DNA of 64,000 nucleotides from Chitinophagales bacterium (GTDB taxonomy: Bacteria > Bacteroidota > Bacteroidia > Chitinophagales > CAIOSU01), in NCBI GenBank assembly GCA_018401955.1, contig JAGYJT010000001.1, positions 124,001 to 188,000 on the forward strand, given 5' to 3'. Within the stretch, counting starts at the first letter, position 1. Each line of letters begins with the position of its first letter. Shown in pieces: positions 26,641 through 35,597 of the stretch. Both the position numbers and the translations under genes were made by a program. The notes under the pieces are model-generated. The model saw nothing but the letters and a program-made list of their open reading frames with translations. It ran no database searches and was not told the DNA's origin.

Positions 26641-29499
26641 TTACTTTGCCCCAGGGGTAATATTTAACACTACTTCTTTGCCATCACGCAATATAATGAT
26701 TTCCACTGTTTTATCGGGCTGTAAATCGCCGAGCACAAAAGTGTAGTCGTATACGTTCTTTATTTCCTTACCCGCAAGCTTAATAATTACATCGCCTTCT
26801 TTCAACCCTGCCTGCTCGGCTGGGGCACCGGTGCGCACACCGCTCAACCTTACGCCCTCCACTTCGGCCACATAATCGGGTATGGTGCCTAGGTACACGC
26901 TAAAGCCTTTGGTGCCGGCGGTCATGCTCTTGCTCATTTCCACTTTTAGGTAATCAATTGGGTCGCCTTTTAGCAACTCGCTAATAATGCCCTGTGCAAA
27001 CTTGGCAATGCGCTCCATGCCGGCATAGTCTAGCTTATCGGCATCGTCGGTGGGGCGGTGGTAATCATCGTGTATGCCCGTAAATATAGCTAATACCGGC
27101 ACACCCGCTTGGTACAGGCTCATGGCATCGGTAGGCACGTAGGGGTCGTCTTGCAAAACCAAATTAAAGCCTGCTACCACGTTTTTCTTCTCTACCATCT
27201 TTCGCCAAGCGCTTGATGAACCAAGGCCTTGCACAATCAATTTATTATCCTTCAACCTACCCACCATATCAAAGTTGATGTAGGCCTCTACGTGCTTCAT
27301 ATTGACCAAACTATCAGCTGCTAGTTTGTGGCTACCCACCAAGCCCAACTCCTCGCCACTCCATAGCACAAACACTAGGTTACGGGTTATCAGCTCAGGA
27401 TTATCCTTTTTTAGCTGCGCAAAATACTCGGCCAACTCCATAACCGTAGCCGTACCCGATGCATTATCGTCGGCACCGTTGTGTATCAAATTTTTATCCT
27501 CGCCACTGGCCAACGAGCTGGTTTCGCCGTAGCCCAGGTGGTCGTAGTGCCCACCAATGAAAATGTACTTATCGGTTGGGTTAGTGGCCGGTATCATGCC
27601 CAGTACGTTGTAATCGGTTTTTTGCACCTTATCCAACATTACCTCTATATCTACCTTCACATCTTTAAGGGCGGTTTCGTTTTTAGCGTGCGGATTAAAC
27701 TCAACGTACTTGGCCTTCAAATCGGCCACGGTGAGTTTATTGGCAGCCAGCAGTTTATCGGCTACCGATGGGTTGATGCTGATGGCCACTATGCCGCTAT
27801 TGCCCGGCGTATTTTCGTGGTGCACCGAGCCAAAGGGGTTCTCAATTTCGCTGATGAAAATGATAGCGCTAGCGCCTAGTTCGCGGGCAACAAGTGCCTT
27901 GTAGCGCGGCGTTGCGTAGCGCAGTAGCTCCTTTTCATCATCGTCGCTCAAGTGGGCAGGGGTGCCATTAAACACCAACACCACTTTACCTTTCACATCC
28001 AAACCATCATAAGAGTTATAATCAACGGCACTTTTATCGGCCGATTTAATGCCATAACCGGCAAATACCACATCACCACTGGTCTTGCCATTCATACTAA
28101 ACGACTGTGGCAACCAGTGGCTGTATAGGCCCATGTACTGACGCTTGCCACCAACCGTTGCCGAATAGCTGCTGGCACCTTTATTTACCTTGGTGTTGGC
28201 CACAAACTCAAACGGGTATTTATAGTCTTTAAGATTGCCTACTGGCTGCAAACCCAAGTCGCTAAACAGTTTGGAGATATACCCGGCAGCGGCCTCTATG
28301 CCCTTGCTGCCCGTCATGCGGCCTTCCAGCTCGTCGCTAGCTAGGTACTCTACCTTTTGTTGCAGCTCAATTGCCTTAATGGAGGGCGTGTAACCACTAC
28401 CCTTCCCTTTCAGCGGGGCTTTTTTGAGTGCCGCTAAGGCCGCAGTATGGTTCCAGTTAGACAAGAACAATTGCGATGCACCACCCGAAGTGCGGGTACT
28501 GGTCCAGGATAGCTTGCTGCCATCTGGCGAGAAAACGGGCAAGCCATCAAAGCCCTCTGTATAGGTTATTTGAACAGGCTCTTTTAGGCCAGCGGTATCT
28601 ACTATGTACAGCTCAAAGTTGTGGTAGCCCAATTTGTTGCTTGCAAAAATGATATACTCTTGGCTTGGGTGGTAAAAGGGTGCCCAACTCATGGCCTTAA
28701 ACTCGGTAACGCGTTTCACATCGGTACCATCAATTTTCATGGTATATATGTCGGCACTGTGGCCATCGGGCGTAAAACGGCGCCAAATGATGCGCTCGCC
28801 ATCCGGCGAAAAGAACGGGCCACCATCGTAGCCGCCATAGTTGGTAAGGCGCTTTACGTTTTTGCCATCGGCATCCATAATGTATATCTCGCCAAAGTAC
28901 GATGGGTCCATTTCCAGCTTCTTTTTCTCCTCATCGGTCAGTTTGCGATTATAAACGTCGCGCATTGAGCAAAAAGCAATTTTTTTACCATCAGGGCTGT
29001 AGCTGCCCTCAGCATCGTAGCCAAGCGTATTGGTTAGGTTCTTTGGGTTTTTACCATCTTGGTCGGCGGCAAAAATGTCCATGGTTTCGTCATAGTCCCA
29101 GCTGTAGCGGCGTTTTTGTCCACTGTTCCTAAAGTCGAGCTCATCTTGCTGCTTTTGTTTGGCCTTAGGGTCTTGGTGCGTAGAGGCATACAATATTTTG
29201 TTGCCACCACCCCACTGAAAATAGGCACAAGTGGTTTTGCCGTCGCCGGTGCTCACCAGTTCCACATCGCCGGTTTCTAGGTCGAGGGTATATATTTGGT
29301 AAAACGGGTTCTCGTCCTCGCGCTCGCTTTGGAAAATGAGCTTGGTACCATCTTGCGAAAAGTACCCCTCGCCCGAGCGCTTGCCTTCGTATATCAGTTG
29401 GCGGGCATTGGTAATAAAGGTCTGTTCTTTAGCGGCATCGGTTTGGGCAACGGCCGGGGCAGCCAATAATGCCAGCAATAATAGGGCTATGTAACGCAT
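26641..29499 (-). CDS. Secreted M28-family peptidase with beta-propeller and PDZ domains
   Basis: A 952-residue exported protein (signal peptide 1-19, ending AVAQ). Residues ~40-350 are a TolB/PD40-like beta-propeller with repeats such as GSYSPDGKKIAF, FFSPDGERIIW and VFSPDGSKLSW. Residues ~380-840 are an M28 zinc aminopeptidase with an inserted PA-like domain. The two-zinc ligands are visible as GHYDHLG (His651), GADDNASG (Asp677), SGEELG (Glu716/Glu717), NFDMVG (Asp744) and HDDYHRPTDD (His814). Residues ~860-950 form a PDZ domain (GAPAEQAGLKEGDVIIKLAG). It probably degrades peptides in the periplasm or outside the cell. There is no T9SS tail. A GAACTTTG box (29522-29529, minus) is a near match to the -7 element. 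Confidence 0.9.
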   Translation of the reverse strand: MRYIALLLLALLAAPAVAQTDAAKEQTFITNARQLIYEGKRSGEGYFSQDGTKLIFQSEREDENPFYQIYTLDLETGDVELVSTGDGKTTCAYFQWGGGNKILYASTHQDPKAKQKQQDELDFRNSGQKRRYSWDYDETMDIFAADQDGKNPKNLTNTLGYDAEGSYSPDGKKIAFCSMRDVYNRKLTDEEKKKLEMDPSYFGEIYIMDADGKNVKRLTNYGGYDGGPFFSPDGERIIWRRFTPDGHSADIYTMKIDGTDVKRVTEFKAMSWAPFYHPSQEYIIFASNKLGYHNFELYIVDTAGLKEPVQITYTEGFDGLPVFSPDGSKLSWTSTRTSGGASQLFLSNWNHTAALAALKKAPLKGKGSGYTPSIKAIELQQKVEYLASDELEGRMTGSKGIEAAAGYISKLFSDLGLQPVGNLKDYKYPFEFVANTKVNKGASSYSATVGGKRQYMGLYSHWLPQSFSMNGKTSGDVVFAGYGIKSADKSAVDYNSYDGLDVKGKVVLVFNGTPAHLSDDDEKELLRYATPRYKALVARELGASAIIFISEIENPFGSVHHENTPGNSGIVAISINPSVADKLLAANKLTVADLKAKYVEFNPHAKNETALKDVKVDIEVMLDKVQKTDYNVLGMIPATNPTDKYIFIGGHYDHLGYGETSSLASGEDKNLIHNGADDNASGTATVMELAEYFAQLKKDNPELITRNLVFVLWSGEELGLVGSHKLAADSLVNMKHVEAYINFDMVGRLKDNKLIVQGLGSSSAWRKMVEKKNVVAGFNLVLQDDPYVPTDAMSLYQAGVPVLAIFTGIHDDYHRPTDDADKLDYAGMERIAKFAQGIISELLKGDPIDYLKVEMSKSMTAGTKGFSVYLGTIPDYVAEVEGVRLSGVRTGAPAEQAGLKEGDVIIKLAGKEIKNVYDYTFVLGDLQPDKTVEIIILRDGKEVVLNITPGAK

Positions 29500-29737
29500 T
29501 GTAGGTTTTGATGTTTAGCCTGCAAAGTTCTCACTTGTAAGCCAAAGCACCGCATGGGTTTGTCACGATTGCGTCAAAATACTGGAAAAGGGTGAGGTGG
29601 GGATGGATGTTACTTACTTACAAAACAAACTTTACGGCATAGCTTTCCGTTATTAAACGGATTGGCTAAATTTACGACAACAGCTTGTTATTAAAGAGGT
29701 AACTATTAAAGTACAAGAAGAGAAATATCAGTTTTTT

Positions 29738-29911
29738 ATGGAGCTGATGGCGCAATTGGATTTTGTGGAGACTACAGAAGATTTTGAAGTACCTGAATTC
29801 CATAAATCCATTGTACGCGAGCGTTTAGCCACTTACAAAACCGAGGAGCAACATAATTGGGAGGATGTAAAAGATAAATTTGATTTGGAGCGACGGCCCA
29901 AAGAAGGATAA
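29738..29911 (+). CDS. Orphan antitoxin-like small protein
   Basis: From ATG 29738 the frame gives 57 residues (MELMAQLDFVETTEDFEVPE, ending LERRPKEG). The frame remains open and protein-like upstream, reading IKEVTIKVQEEKYQFF from 29690. This resembles the N-terminus of small Bacteroidota antitoxin-like proteins (pattern TIKVxExKYxFFMELxxxLDFVE), but no ATG, GTG or TTG is available there, only ATT at 29690. No RelE-like toxin follows; instead the restriction endonuclease gene ends at 29935 on the other strand. I consider it a solitary or decayed antitoxin gene. The family assignment is from memory and is tentative. Confidence 0.5.
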   Translation: MELMAQLDFVETTEDFEVPEFHKSIVRERLATYKTEEQHNWEDVKDKFDLERRPKEG

Positions 29912-29934
29912 AGTTTATTGACATTTAGACTGTA

Positions 29935-30876
29935 TTAGCGTGGGCCCATAAACCTATCCCCGTTAAAATGTATCATATGGTCCGGAAAATCCATTAACCA
30001 AACTTCGGTTTCCCATGCTATATTCTTCGAATGCTTTTTAAATACAGTCATATCTGGAAACGCTGTTACGTATATTTTTCCCACAGTACATTTATTTAAA
30101 AAAGTCTCTAGTTCCATTAATCTCTTAGGGGATACTGGTCCATGAGAAGTTACTGCTTCAATAAGAAACAACCAACCTTTAACTTTATCATAAATAATTA
30201 CATCTGGCAATTTGCTATGCTGGTTTATTGGTATACCTAAACTACTCAGCATGCCTTCATCGACCAAAAGGTTTTTACGCGCTGTATCTCCCAGATAAAG
30301 TAACAATCCTCCTTTTGCAAACCGCGGAGCGAACTTTTCAACAATTGCTGCCTGTACTTCATTATGTTTACCTGCTGATAGTTTAATAATCTTTCCATTA
30401 GAGAGTTTAACAGGAATTTGTTTTATAGATCTTTCTTTTAGATAAACCTCAGACAATCGTCCGACAGATGAGATGAATTTAGCTAGCTCGGCTTTCCATT
30501 TTTTTGTACCGAATGAACGCACAACGGTTAAAGCCTCATTTGTTATTGCATAGTGCGCCTTGGGGCTGTTAACGGGAAGTTCTATATTATCAGGATTCTT
30601 ATCAGCAATTCTTGCTTGAACAAACTGATGTAAAACTTGCCTCCTAAAGGTCTCTCTGGTATTAGGAGCATAATCTTTACCATAATATTCGTTCACGAAT
30701 GCCATTACTCCATTAGACACTCCTAAACTTTTAATACTCGAATTAGACCAGCTATCTTTTTCTTTTAAACCACAAAGAGCCAATAAAGTAAGCGCGCTCA
30801 TTTCATTACATTGAGCTTCTGGCAGCCCTAATGCCTGCAAAATAGTCTTGGCCTCTTGAGTTTTAGTCATAGTCAA
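29935..30876 (-). CDS. BsuBI/PstI-family type II restriction endonuclease
   Basis: Cleaves DNA not modified by the partner methylase. The 313 residues match the BsuBI/PstI family: HNEVQAAIVEKFAPRF, GGLLLYLGDTARK, HSKLPDVIIYD and WLFLIEAVTSHGPV. The last two carry the PD-(D/E)xK-type catalytic residues Asp225 and Glu240. Well-studied members cut CTGCAG, but specificity here is unproven. The start (ATG 30876) overlaps the stop of the methyltransferase gene by 4 nt, so translation is coupled and the methylase is made first. The region is clearly richer in A/T and in codons such as TTA and ATA than neighbouring genes, which suggests horizontal acquisition. Confidence 0.9.
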   Translation of the reverse strand: MTMTKTQEAKTILQALGLPEAQCNEMSALTLLALCGLKEKDSWSNSSIKSLGVSNGVMAFVNEYYGKDYAPNTRETFRRQVLHQFVQARIADKNPDNIELPVNSPKAHYAITNEALTVVRSFGTKKWKAELAKFISSVGRLSEVYLKERSIKQIPVKLSNGKIIKLSAGKHNEVQAAIVEKFAPRFAKGGLLLYLGDTARKNLLVDEGMLSSLGIPINQHSKLPDVIIYDKVKGWLFLIEAVTSHGPVSPKRLMELETFLNKCTVGKIYVTAFPDMTVFKKHSKNIAWETEVWLMDFPDHMIHFNGDRFMGPR

Positions 30877-32441
30877 GCTGTAGCTAAGTTAAAATTCAAG
30901 CAATTTGCAACAATTCTATTAATGTTGTTCATGCTTTTATCATTTGAAAGTATAATCAGCTTACCAATCTCTTGTATATCCGCCAAAGGCGGAAATTTCA
31001 TTGTTCTTAATTCGGTTGCACTAACATTAACATTTCCATTAAATATCTGGAAATAATTATCAAATAACTCACTATTCAACAATGCACAAAGTCCTATAAC
31101 TTCGCATTCCTTCAAGCTAGATCCCTTTCGATAAATGTAGTTCACTTTATTCTCAACTCCTATATACTTTGAATTAAAATGAGTGCAAAAATAAGGTGCC
31201 GCAATAAGCCTGCTTTTATCATCCTTTGTACTAAATCGACGGAGAAAAACATAATCTTTATTAGGTATCAAAATTGATTTAGTTTTACCTTCCCAAGTTA
31301 TGAACTGCCCTTTTCCTTTATAATCCTTGGGCCAATCTAACTCCATTTTATTGACATTGTGAAGCCAAAACAACGGAACGAAACTAGTATCCTCCTTTTC
31401 ACAATGATTTTGTATAAAATCAATTGCTCTAAAAGATACGACTGGACCAGTTGATATACTGATATTATAGTCAGCAAGAGTATTGCTCCAAGAAGTTGCA
31501 ATACCTAATATTTCCTCTTCCTTATCACTAATTGGAAGGTGTAGAAGCTTTTCTTCACTCGCAAGATCAACAAGCTCACGAAAAACATAATACTTAATTA
31601 CAGGATTATTTATGTCATTTAAGTTTGCACATGAAGAAACTCTGACCAATTTATTAATGTTGATTGGTTCGTTTATTCCTTTTATAATGACGGTTTCCTG
31701 AAGAACACTATCAGCTGCAAAAGTTTCCTTTCTTGACTTAAACAAATGGATTTTATCAATTTGCACTGCATTAAGAAAGTAAGATCTAAAAGATTGAAAG
31801 TAAAGCCCTGATGCAAAGCTTCTAGGAGTAATAAATATTAGTTGTCCATGTTCTACTAACAATCTAGAAGCAAGACCCATAAAAATTGAATAAATATTAG
31901 GTTGCCCACTTAAAAAGCTTTTAACTGCAAGCACTTTTTCATCATTCTTAGACAGCTTAAAGTATGGCGGATTGGAGATTATTATATCAAATTTTTCAGG
32001 CTCCTCTCCACTATTTATAGTAATGGAATTATCCATTACAAAATCATGAACATGAACTAAATATCTTAACACAACACCTCTAGATATTAACCACTCTCTC
32101 AAATAAAAGAGCGATCTTTCGGTATAAGAAATCAACTCCACATCAATTTCATACACTACAAGGTCAATAAACGCTACTCTAGAATTTTGCTCAACCAAGC
32201 GCTCTATTAAGCAGCAAGTGAGAATACCGGACCCACATCCAGGGTCTAAAATTCTAAATCTATCCCCTTCGACTTCACAAAATGTGGCCATTAGCTTTGC
32301 TATAGCTAAAGGAGTAAAAAATTGTCCCTTTAACTTCTTATCATTTGCTGAAACCATTCTGGCATAGAGGCGACCTAACCTATCAGCGTATTCACTGGGC
32401 ATTTCATTATTGAGCGGCGGATTATCTAAATTTATTAGCAT
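30873..32441 (-). CDS. DNA adenine N6-methyltransferase of the BsuBI/PstI-type RM system
   Basis: Protects host DNA from the adjacent endonuclease. The 522 residues show a gamma-class N6-adenine methylase layout: the SAM-binding motif FRILDPGCGSG (about 63-72) and the catalytic NPPY (157-160), with a C-terminal target-recognition region containing repeated aromatic and Asn-rich stretches. The KGQFFTPLAIAKLM segment (38-50) is typical of Eco57I-like/N6 methylases. It is the first gene of a two-gene operon with the endonuclease and shares its A/T-rich composition. Confidence 0.9.
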   Translation of the reverse strand: MLINLDNPPLNNEMPSEYADRLGRLYARMVSANDKKLKGQFFTPLAIAKLMATFCEVEGDRFRILDPGCGSGILTCCLIERLVEQNSRVAFIDLVVYEIDVELISYTERSLFYLREWLISRGVVLRYLVHVHDFVMDNSITINSGEEPEKFDIIISNPPYFKLSKNDEKVLAVKSFLSGQPNIYSIFMGLASRLLVEHGQLIFITPRSFASGLYFQSFRSYFLNAVQIDKIHLFKSRKETFAADSVLQETVIIKGINEPININKLVRVSSCANLNDINNPVIKYYVFRELVDLASEEKLLHLPISDKEEEILGIATSWSNTLADYNISISTGPVVSFRAIDFIQNHCEKEDTSFVPLFWLHNVNKMELDWPKDYKGKGQFITWEGKTKSILIPNKDYVFLRRFSTKDDKSRLIAAPYFCTHFNSKYIGVENKVNYIYRKGSSLKECEVIGLCALLNSELFDNYFQIFNGNVNVSATELRTMKFPPLADIQEIGKLIILSNDKSMNNINRIVANCLNFNLATA

Positions 32442-32681
32442 TTGGCTATAAAGCTAATAAAAATCGTTTTAGCATTCACAACTAAACGAACAATAAAATA
32501 TGAAGGTTCTGTACAGACCAATAACCACCACCCCACACCCCCACCCCACAAAAAATCCACTATCTTTAATACCTTAAACCTTTTGCGCAAAAAAGGTTGT
32601 TGTATTGCTGTATACCTAGCGCACTTATTGGGGCGTTGGGTAATGGCAAGGGGCAAAGTTGAGTAACTAGTCTACAGTTTA

Positions 32682-33878
32682 ATGGGGCAGCGGCAAACCG
32701 ATAATTACTACCAAATACTGGGCGTGGAAAGCGACGCTGAACTGGGCACCATAAAAACGGCCTATCGCAAACTTGTGCTCCAGTATCACCCGGACCGCAG
32801 CGATGCGCCCAATGCGGTTAATAAATTTACCCGCATACAGCGCGCCTACGAGGTACTAAGCCACCCCACCCACCGCGAAGCGTATGACCGCCAACTGGAG
32901 CTTAACGCCGAAGTGGCCGATAGCTATATAAACGTAAAAACCCGCTTTACCAGCCAGAACATAAGCATGCACGTAAGCAAGCAAAAGGTAAAGATGGGCG
33001 AGCCCTTTACCGTTATACTGCGCTGCCCAAGGCGGTTGCAAAACCTGAAGCTGCAAGGGCTTGAGAACTTTGAACTGCTTAAAAGCTTGGAGCACGAAAT
33101 ACCTTACAGGGGCACCATAGTTACCCAAGTGCACTATGTACTTAAGGCCATAAAAGAGGGGCACCTAACCCTGGGGCCTGCCAAGGCCACCTCCATTAAT
33201 ATTGAGTATGTATCGGGTGAGGTTACGCTGCATGTGGCAGGTAACCACAAAGCCAAAAGCTGGGAAGACCGTTCGTTTATCGAAAAATACTACTCGCTTA
33301 TTTCAATGATACCGTTGGTGCTGTTTGTGATGCTGATAGGGTATAACATGGCCATTTATGGTGTGCGCAATTTTAATAAAAGAACTACCGAACGCACCTA
33401 TCCCGTTGATTTATGGAGCAACCAACTATCCAATGGGGCTTCGCCCTACCAATCGGCACACGACACCACAGATAGGTACACGCACAATGGCAAAATCATT
33501 ATCGAAAACGAGTTTAATGAAGATATAGTGATGATTTTGATGGATACGAATGATGTAATCATCAGAAACCATTATGTGCGGGCCAATGCCAAGTATACCA
33601 TAAGCAACATTGCGGAGGGCGACTACTATTGGGCCATGATGCGGGGCCGCGGTTGGGATAAAGATAAAAAAGCCCCAATAACAGGGTACTTTGGCAATTT
33701 TAAAAATGGCACAGTTATTGGCAACTATCAAAACCGAAAAGACCCTTTGCATTTTACAGAGAAAAAAGACGACACTACCGTATTCTACACAAAGTATACA
33801 CTATCATTATTTATGGGCACTACGGGCAGTGTGGTAAGCCTAAAGCCCGATACCGGGTATTACATCTTTAAGTATTAA
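32682..33878 (+). CDS. J-domain (DnaJ-like) membrane protein
   Basis: The 398 residues begin with a complete J domain (NYYQILGVESDAELGTIKTA to LSHPTHREAYDR) with the HPD motif at 36-38, so it should stimulate an Hsp70 ATPase. It lacks the Gly/Phe and zinc-finger regions of DnaJ itself. A beta-rich middle (about 85-195) is followed by one transmembrane helix (about 205-227, MIPLVLFVMLIGYNMAIYG) and a C-terminal ~170-residue domain, probably periplasmic, of unknown type. No neighbour indicates a client. Confidence 0.85.
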   Translation: MGQRQTDNYYQILGVESDAELGTIKTAYRKLVLQYHPDRSDAPNAVNKFTRIQRAYEVLSHPTHREAYDRQLELNAEVADSYINVKTRFTSQNISMHVSKQKVKMGEPFTVILRCPRRLQNLKLQGLENFELLKSLEHEIPYRGTIVTQVHYVLKAIKEGHLTLGPAKATSINIEYVSGEVTLHVAGNHKAKSWEDRSFIEKYYSLISMIPLVLFVMLIGYNMAIYGVRNFNKRTTERTYPVDLWSNQLSNGASPYQSAHDTTDRYTHNGKIIIENEFNEDIVMILMDTNDVIIRNHYVRANAKYTISNIAEGDYYWAMMRGRGWDKDKKAPITGYFGNFKNGTVIGNYQNRKDPLHFTEKKDDTTVFYTKYTLSLFMGTTGSVVSLKPDTGYYIFKY

Positions 33879-33888
33879 GAAGAATTAG

Positions 33889-33896
33889 TAAATTTG
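33889..33896 (+). promoter_or_regulatory. Candidate -7 element TAAATTTG for the M48 gene
   Basis: TAAATTTG matches TAnnTTTG and lies 24 nt before the ATG at 33921. TTTA (33867-33870) 18 nt upstream is a weak -33 box. Confidence 0.45.
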
Positions 33897-33920
33897 CCGC
33901 ACTAAAATAAACCGACCACT

Positions 33921-34721
33921 ATGAGCATAAGATACTTTACCTATATACTTTCGCTGGCAATGGTATTGTTGGCAGTGGGTTGTAAAAACAAAGACGATAA
34001 GAGCTTTAATATATTTACCATTGCCGATGACAAAAACTTGGGCCTGCAGGTAAAAAACGAAATAGCTTCTGACCCGGTTAACTATCCCATTCTATCAGAA
34101 ACCCAATACCCACAGGCATACGCATACTTGCGCGGGCTGCGTGATAAAATTTTGAACACCGGCACCGTGTTTTACAAAGATGAATTTGCTTGGGAGATAT
34201 ACATTATTGAAGATGACAATACCTTGAATGCATTTTGTGCACCGGGTGGGTATATATACGTGTATACCGGCTTGATTAAATTTTTGGAAACAGAAGATGA
34301 ACTGGCCGGTGTACTAGGCCACGAAATGGCACATGCCGACTTGCGCCACAGTACCGATCAATTGACCAAACAATATGGCTTGGGCACCTTAATAAGCATA
34401 GTGCTAGGCGATAACCAGAACCAGCTAACGGATATTGCCCAAGGCTTGGTAACGCTTGCGTTTAGCCGCTCTGACGAAACCCAGGCAGATAAATTTTCTG
34501 TAAAATACCTTTGCCCAACCGACCTGAACGCCGCTGGGGCTGCCGGTTTCTTTGAGAAACTTAATGCCATTGGGGGTTCAAGTCCGCCAGCCTTTTTAAG
34601 CACGCACCCTAACCCAGATAACCGGGTAAATAAGATAACTGCCGAGAAAGTGGAACTAGGCTGCGTAGGCACCGCTACAAACGACGCCGCCTACGCAGCA
34701 TTTATAGCCAGTTTGCCATAA
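33921..34721 (+). CDS. M48-family metalloprotease lipoprotein
   Basis: A 266-residue envelope protease. The signal MSIRYFTYILSLAMVLLAVGC ends in a lipobox (Cys21). The zinc site is VLGHEMAHAD (His134, Glu135, His138), with the third ligand expected in SRSDETQADKFS. This organisation resembles BepA/LoiP-like periplasmic proteases, which degrade misfolded outer membrane proteins. It lacks the TPR domain of BepA. Downstream lies a 22-bp terminal-inverted-repeat element. Confidence 0.9.
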   Translation: MSIRYFTYILSLAMVLLAVGCKNKDDKSFNIFTIADDKNLGLQVKNEIASDPVNYPILSETQYPQAYAYLRGLRDKILNTGTVFYKDEFAWEIYIIEDDNTLNAFCAPGGYIYVYTGLIKFLETEDELAGVLGHEMAHADLRHSTDQLTKQYGLGTLISIVLGDNQNQLTDIAQGLVTLAFSRSDETQADKFSVKYLCPTDLNAAGAAGFFEKLNAIGGSSPPAFLSTHPNPDNRVNKITAEKVELGCVGTATNDAAYAAFIASLP

Positions 34722-34729
34722 AAGTACCC

Positions 34730-34911
34730 AGTACCGAGTATCAAGTATCAAGACTTAATCGCAAATTTTACTGTTACGGATAAGTAATAAGGACTGTATC
34801 TCCCAAGGGTACGGTCTTTTTGCTTTAATGAACCAAGCAAAGAGTAAAATGGTATATTGTAACAAATGTAGCCATACCTTCAATTTTTGTTGATACTTGA
34901 TTCTCGGTACT
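34730..34911. repeat. Short element with 22-bp terminal inverted repeats
   Basis: The left end AGTACCGAGTATCAAGTATC.. (34730-34751) and right end (34890-34911) are inverted copies with one mismatch in 22 nt. The ~140-nt centre has no coding potential but contains a GGACTGTATCTCCCAAGGGTACGGTC palindrome-like segment (34791-34817). It resembles a small non-autonomous mobile element. The AcpH-like gene starts 6 nt after it. Confidence 0.65.
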
Positions 34912-34916
34912 AATAT

Positions 34917-35597
34917 ATGAACTTCCTCTCCCACTACTATCTTGATAAAGAGCACCCCTCGGTGTATTACAAGCTGGGGTTGCTGTTGCCCGATTTGGTA
35001 AGGGGGTATAACCAGCACATGCGCAAAGGGGTAGCCACCTACCACCCTACCCTGCCCGAGCACCAAGCCATTACTGCCGGAATTGCCAAACATCAACTTA
35101 CCGATAAGGTGTTTCATGGGCTCGCGGAATTTGCCGCATTGCAAGCCAACTTTAAGAGTGAACTGAAAAGCCTACACTTGTTAGAAGCCTTGCCCCGTGC
35201 TTGGTTTTTGGCCCATATTGGTGTAGAAATGATGATAGACCGACAGTTGCTGAAACTTTATCCGCATTTATACGTAGAGTATTACGAAACATTGGATGCA
35301 GTATCACAGCCAGTAGTGGAAAAGTATTTTACCGAAACGGGCTGTAATCATGTATCGAGTGAATTTTTTGGTAATTTTAAAGTGTTTACGGAGCGGAGGT
35401 TTTTACAATATTACCCAAGCGACAACCATTTCACCGAGGCACTATTAGGGGCTTGGTACCGGGCAACAGGAAAAAAGGCAATGCCATCAGTACGTGAAAG
35501 TACGCAGATAGCTTTGATGAACTTTGAAAGGCATAATGCCGACCTGCTGCAAGCCATACCCGAAATAGTAACTCAACAGCTGAAAACTGCCACATGA
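34917..35597 (+). CDS. AcpH-like (acyl carrier protein phosphodiesterase family) protein
   Basis: The 226 residues start MNFLSHYYLD and contain LGLLLPDLVRGYN, the pattern of the AcpH/DUF479 family, whose best-known member removes phosphopantetheine from acyl carrier protein. The histidine and aspartate positions needed for metal binding (H6, D26, H48-like HQAITAGI) appear present, but similarity is modest and another HD-like hydrolase function is possible. Its stop overlaps the porV start by 4 nt (ATGA), so the two are translationally coupled. Confidence 0.5.
   Translation: MNFLSHYYLDKEHPSVYYKLGLLLPDLVRGYNQHMRKGVATYHPTLPEHQAITAGIAKHQLTDKVFHGLAEFAALQANFKSELKSLHLLEALPRAWFLAHIGVEMMIDRQLLKLYPHLYVEYYETLDAVSQPVVEKYFTETGCNHVSSEFFGNFKVFTERRFLQYYPSDNHFTEALLGAWYRATGKKAMPSVRESTQIALMNFERHNADLLQAIPEIVTQQLKTAT

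Noticed and set aside
29935-32441. Avoidance of CTGCAG as evidence for the restriction specificity
   Set aside because: Several CTGCAG sites exist in the window (for example 6534, 26041 and 53221), so there is no absolute avoidance; the recognition sequence cannot be deduced this way.
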